Positions 5,008 through 7,353 of a stretch of DNA of 7,353 nt are shown piece after piece. The stretch covers positions 1-7,353 of the forward strand of contig JADGHI010000182.1 of the NCBI GenBank assembly GCA_019689515.1. Reading direction: 5' to 3'. The notes beneath the pieces are model-generated. The model did no database searches and was not told the origin of the DNA. It saw only the letters and a list, made by a program, of their open reading frames with translations. The translations under genes were made by a program, and so were the position numbers. This DNA comes from Acetobacteraceae bacterium. GTDB lineage: Bacteria; Pseudomonadota; Alphaproteobacteria; Acetobacterales; Acetobacteraceae. The first letter of the stretch is position 1; every line of letters starts with the position of its first letter.

Positions 5008-5682
5008 TCACGACCCGACCATCTGAGCGCGGACGGTGGCCGCCATCGACTCCGGCGTCGTGCCGGGCCGGAACAGGCTGCGAACGCGCCCGTCCGGCCC
5101 GACGAGATAGACGAAACTCGAGTGGTCCATCAGGTAGTCTGCGTGGTCCGAGGACCGGGCACGGGCGAAATAGACGCGGTAGTGCCTGGCCGCCTCCGCC
5201 ACCTGCTCGGGGCTGCCGGTCAGGCCCACCATGCGTGGATGGAAGCGCGAGACGTAGTCCGCCAGCACCTCCGGCGTGTCGCGTTCCGGATCGATGGTGA
5301 TGAAGACCGGCGTCACGCGCTCCGCCTCGGGGCCCAGGACGTCGAGCGCATCGGCCATGACGCCGAGCTCGGTCGGGCACACGTCGGGGCAGAAGGTGTA
5401 GCCGAAATAGACCAGCATCCAGCGCCCGGCGAAATCCTGCTCGGTGACGGTGCGGCCGGATTGATCCACCAGCCGGAAGGGGCCGCCGAGCGCCGTGCCC
5501 TGCGGCAGGCGCACCCCGCCGGCGGAGGGGACGGGCATCTCCGCTCCGAACAGGCCGGTGAGGCGGCGCAAAAAGGCATCGCCCGGCGATTCGCCCGGCG
5601 CCCGCCCGAACCAGGCGAGGCCCCAGAGGCCTGCGATCAGGACCAGGAGGGCAAGAGAGAAGATGCGGATGGCGCGGAGCAT
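5008..5682 (-). CDS. SCO1/SenC-family copper chaperone for cytochrome c oxidase
   Basis: Membrane-anchored thioredoxin-fold protein (224 aa) that in characterised relatives delivers copper to, or reduces, the CuA site of cytochrome c oxidase subunit II on the periplasmic side. Residues 7-25 form one hydrophobic helix after a positively charged start (MLRAIR), an uncleaved anchor with the rest outside. The SCO fold begins at GGPFRLVDQSGRTVTEQDF (66-84) and continues through VYFGYTFCPDVCPTEL. The copper ligands are Cys98 and Cys102 (CxxxC) and His187 in DHSSFVYLVGPDG. ITIDPERDTPEVL (129-140) is the usual second signature. Length is typical. The ATG at 5682 has AAGGG 4 nt upstream; the frame runs on to 6198, but that extension is Arg/Ser/Pro-rich and would push the anchor far inside. 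No cytochrome oxidase, cox assembly or copper-resistance gene is in the window, so the oxidase partner must be elsewhere. Confidence 0.93.
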   Translation of the reverse strand: MLRAIRIFSLALLVLIAGLWGLAWFGRAPGESPGDAFLRRLTGLFGAEMPVPSAGGVRLPQGTALGGPFRLVDQSGRTVTEQDFAGRWMLVYFGYTFCPDVCPTELGVMADALDVLGPEAERVTPVFITIDPERDTPEVLADYVSRFHPRMVGLTGSPEQVAEAARHYRVYFARARSSDHADYLMDHSSFVYLVGPDGRVRSLFRPGTTPESMAATVRAQMVGS

Positions 5683-6172
5683 GATGCCCTTGACATAGGC
5701 CGGACTGCGCGCCGCTGCCAGCGCGCGGACGCCTGTGTGGCGCGTTCTCCCGGCCATGAGGCGGCGGCAGGCCGGATCAGGGGCATGAAACGCGGCGCCT
5801 CCCGCGCGCTGCGGAAGGAGAGGGGTGGCGGGCCGCTGCTCCCGGCGCGCCGGAAGGCCGGTCCACGCCCCGCGCCTGTGACACATTCCAGGTTCGCTCG
5901 GAGCTTCGGAACCCCTCGGCGGCAGCCGCCCGCTGCGGAGTGACGAGGCGTGCCGCGCCGGCGCCGCGTCGTGCCCTGCCGCACTCCGCGCGTTGCTGCG
6001 CTGCCGGCCCAGCATCAGGCTCCGCTCCTGCCCGCGGCCTTCCTGCCCTCGGTCGGAAGCCGGCTCCGCTCCCACTGAGCCGCCCACACGGCCCGCGGAC
6101 GCGCGGATGGCGCGGGGCAGGGGGCCGATCCGAGGCCGCACCGGCCCGCGCAGGAGTGGAGTGGCGGGCGCG
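5683..6172. other. 490-bp intergenic region between nrdB and SCO1
   Basis: I see no supportable gene here. Several frames are open on both strands but give Arg/Pro/Ala-rich, low-complexity translations. Structures noted: GGGCCG (6122-6127) / CGGCCC (6142-6147), starting 25 nt after the nrdB stop, a weak terminator candidate; and an inverted repeat GCGGAGTG (5935-5942) / CACTCCGC (5982-5989) enclosing the palindrome GCGCCGGCGC (5955-5964), making an imperfect large hairpin. The least GC-rich spot, about 5880-5915, is the best place for a SCO1 promoter, but no clear -35/-10 pair is visible. A small RNA cannot be excluded. Confidence 0.55.
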
Positions 6173-7255
6173 TCAGTGCTGCGCCGCTGCGGCCCCACCG
6201 CTCTGGAGCGCGATCAGCTCGCCCTCCGGCTGCGGCGTGGCGAAGGCTGCGTCGGCGAAGGCCTCTTCCCAGGTCCCGGTGGTGCTGGCCTTGGAGTACT
6301 CCGTCGCCCGGTTCTCGAAGAAGTTCGTGTGCTCGATCGCGTTCAGCATCTCGTCGAGCCAGGGCAGCGGGTTCTTCTCGATGTGGTAGAGCGGCGGGAG
6401 GCCGAGCTGCTGCAGCCGGCGGTCCGCGATGTAGCGGATGTACTGCTTGGTCTGCGGCGCATCGAGCCCCTGCACGCCGCCGAGCTCGAAGGCGAGGTCG
6501 ATGAAGGCGTCCTCGTGGTCCACGATGGTGGCGCAGATCAGCGTGATGTCGCGCCGCAGCTCCTCCGTCCAGATCTCCGGGTTCTCCTGCACGAAGGTGC
6601 GGAACAGGCGGATGATGGAGAGGCAGTGCAGCGTCTCGTCCCGCACGGACCAGGAGATGATCTGGCCCATCCCCTTCATCTTGTTGAAGCGCGGGAAGTT
6701 CATCAGGATCGCGAAGGAGGCGAAGAGTTGCAGCCCCTCGGTGAAGGCGCCGAAGGCGGCGAGCGTCTTGGCGATCTCGGTCTTGTTCTCCACCGAGAAG
6801 CTCTGCATGTAGTCGTACTTGTCCTTCATCTCCTTGTAGCGGAGGAAGGCAGTGTACTCGACCTCCGGCATCCCCACCGTGTCGAGCAGGTGGCTGTAGG
6901 CCGCGATGTGCACCGTCTCGATGTTCGAGAAGGCGCTGAGCATCATCAGCACCTCCGTCGGTTTGAACACCTGCGCGTAGTGCCTCATGTAGCAGTTGTT
7001 CACCTCGACATCCGCCTGGGTGAAGAAGCGGAAGATCTGGGTGAGCAGGTTGCGCTCGGCGGGCGTCAGGTTGCGCTGCCAGTCCTTCACGTCGTCGGCG
7101 AGCGGCACCTCCTCCGGCAGCCAGTGGATGCGCTGCTGGGTGAGCCAGGCGTCGTAGGCCCAAGGATAGCGGAAGGGCTTGTACACCGGGTTCGCGGTCA
7201 GCAGGTCGAAGCGGACCGGGTGCTCGTCGGGGGAGAAGGGGGCGCTGCTGCTCAT
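6173..7255 (-). CDS. nrdB: Ribonucleoside-diphosphate reductase class I, beta subunit
   Basis: Small (R2) subunit of class I ribonucleotide reductase. It holds a dinuclear metal centre and a stable tyrosyl radical that starts reduction of ribonucleoside diphosphates in the NrdA subunit. All ligands expected from E. coli R2 are present in the 360-aa product: Asp82, Glu113 and His116 (ETVH), Glu173 (FTEG), Glu207 and His210 (RDETLH). The radical tyrosine is Tyr120, in ETVHIAAY, the same spacing as E. coli Glu115-His118-Tyr122. FFENRATEYSKA (312-323) is the conserved late motif. The tail (about 339-360) ends in Gly/Ala-rich sequence without the Phe/Leu ending familiar from E. coli. The ATG at 7255 has AAGGA about 8 nt upstream. 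nrdA would be expected nearby but is not in the window; if upstream it lies beyond 7353. No NrdR box is visible in the 98 bases upstream. The diiron form is inferred from the tyrosine and ligand set. Confidence 0.96.
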   Translation of the reverse strand: MSSSAPFSPDEHPVRFDLLTANPVYKPFRYPWAYDAWLTQQRIHWLPEEVPLADDVKDWQRNLTPAERNLLTQIFRFFTQADVEVNNCYMRHYAQVFKPTEVLMMLSAFSNIETVHIAAYSHLLDTVGMPEVEYTAFLRYKEMKDKYDYMQSFSVENKTEIAKTLAAFGAFTEGLQLFASFAILMNFPRFNKMKGMGQIISWSVRDETLHCLSIIRLFRTFVQENPEIWTEELRRDITLICATIVDHEDAFIDLAFELGGVQGLDAPQTKQYIRYIADRRLQQLGLPPLYHIEKNPLPWLDEMLNAIEHTNFFENRATEYSKASTTGTWEEAFADAAFATPQPEGELIALQSGGAAAAQH

Positions 7256-7353
7256 GCTCCGGTTCCTTCGCTGCTTAGGATGGTGCCGGCGGGGGGGGCG
7301 GGCGGGGGGCGGGGCCCCCGGCGGGGCGGGCCGCGCGCGGGCGGGGGGGGGGG
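7256..7353. other. Extremely G-rich tail upstream of nrdB, at the window edge
   Basis: Beyond the nrdB ribosome binding site the plus strand becomes nearly pure G: runs of 8 G (7291-7298), 3 G (7300-7302), 6 G (7304-7309) and 4 G (7311-7314), each separated by one C, and 11 G at the end (7343-7353). Runs with single-base loops satisfy the G-quadruplex pattern on the nrdB template strand. The same pattern is produced by poly-G base-calling artefacts at read or contig ends, so the sequence from about 7291 onward should be treated with caution. Confidence 0.7.

Noticed and set aside
5683..6198. N-terminal extension of SCO1 by 172 residues
   Set aside because: It would place the membrane anchor far inside the protein. 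The sequence is basic and low complexity, and the ATG at 5682 has a ribosome site and gives a normal SCO1 length.
5940..6389. 149-aa plus-strand open frame spanning the nrdB 3' end and the gap
   Set aside because: Its second half is antisense to nrdB and its first half is Arg/Ala/Pro low complexity. No ribosome site was noticed.
6015..7163. 382-aa minus-strand open frame over nrdB
   Set aside because: It is the out-of-frame shadow of nrdB, which has complete catalytic motifs in its own frame.
7256..7353. NrdR box upstream of nrdB
   Set aside because: No sequence resembling the ACAC-AT-rich-GTGT pattern is present in the visible 98 bases, and most of that stretch is suspect G-rich sequence.

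Overview
The window is GC-rich DNA (roughly 70% G+C by eye) with tightly packed, third-position-GC-biased genes. Family content (class Ia NrdB, a SCO1/SenC copper protein, a stand-alone LigD-type polymerase domain, a small alphaproteobacterial-looking helical protein) suggests an alphaproteobacterium, plausibly of the Acetobacteraceae/Rhodospirillales type. That placement is inference from composition and protein style. No rRNA, tRNA, CRISPR array, transposase or phage gene is visible.

Layout, left to right. (1) 9-710, minus: an intradiol-dioxygenase-like protein with an export-type N-terminus and all four Fe(III) ligands. (2) 711-921: divergent intergenic region with a hairpin and an inverted repeat. 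(3) 922-1860, plus: a stand-alone LigD-type primase/polymerase domain (NHEJ repair family), the only plus-strand gene. It converges on (4) 1891-3387, minus: a 498-aa ATPase joining an N-terminal MshEN-like tandem motif (a c-di-GMP-binding module in known proteins) to a C-terminal AAA+ domain. (5) 3388-3644: the most AT-rich stretch in the window, with a good sigma70-type promoter for the ATPase gene whose -35 is overlapped by a perfect 9-9-9 inverted repeat, a likely operator. (6) 3645-4352, minus: a tandem-duplicated EthD/dimeric alpha-beta-barrel protein. (7) 4606-4902, minus: a 98-aa helical protein of unknown function followed by a clean 9-bp hairpin. (8) 5008-5682, minus: SCO1/SenC with its CxxxC and His copper ligands. 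(9) 5683-6172: about 490 bp with no supportable gene. (10) 6173-7255, minus: nrdB, the radical-generating subunit of class I ribonucleotide reductase. (11) 7256-7353: an extremely G-rich tail ending in 11 G, either a strong G-quadruplex motif or a sequence-end artefact.

The genes do not form one obvious pathway. Spacings of 100-490 bp and the separate promoter and terminator candidates suggest mostly single-gene units: DNA precursor synthesis (nrdB), cytochrome oxidase copper assembly (SCO1), DNA-end repair (LigD polymerase) and two oxygenase-type accessory proteins. The most intriguing element is the MshEN-AAA+ ATPase with its operator-bearing promoter, which could be a c-di-GMP-responsive ATPase under dedicated transcriptional control. 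The sequence supports the motifs; ligand, regulator and role are unproven.
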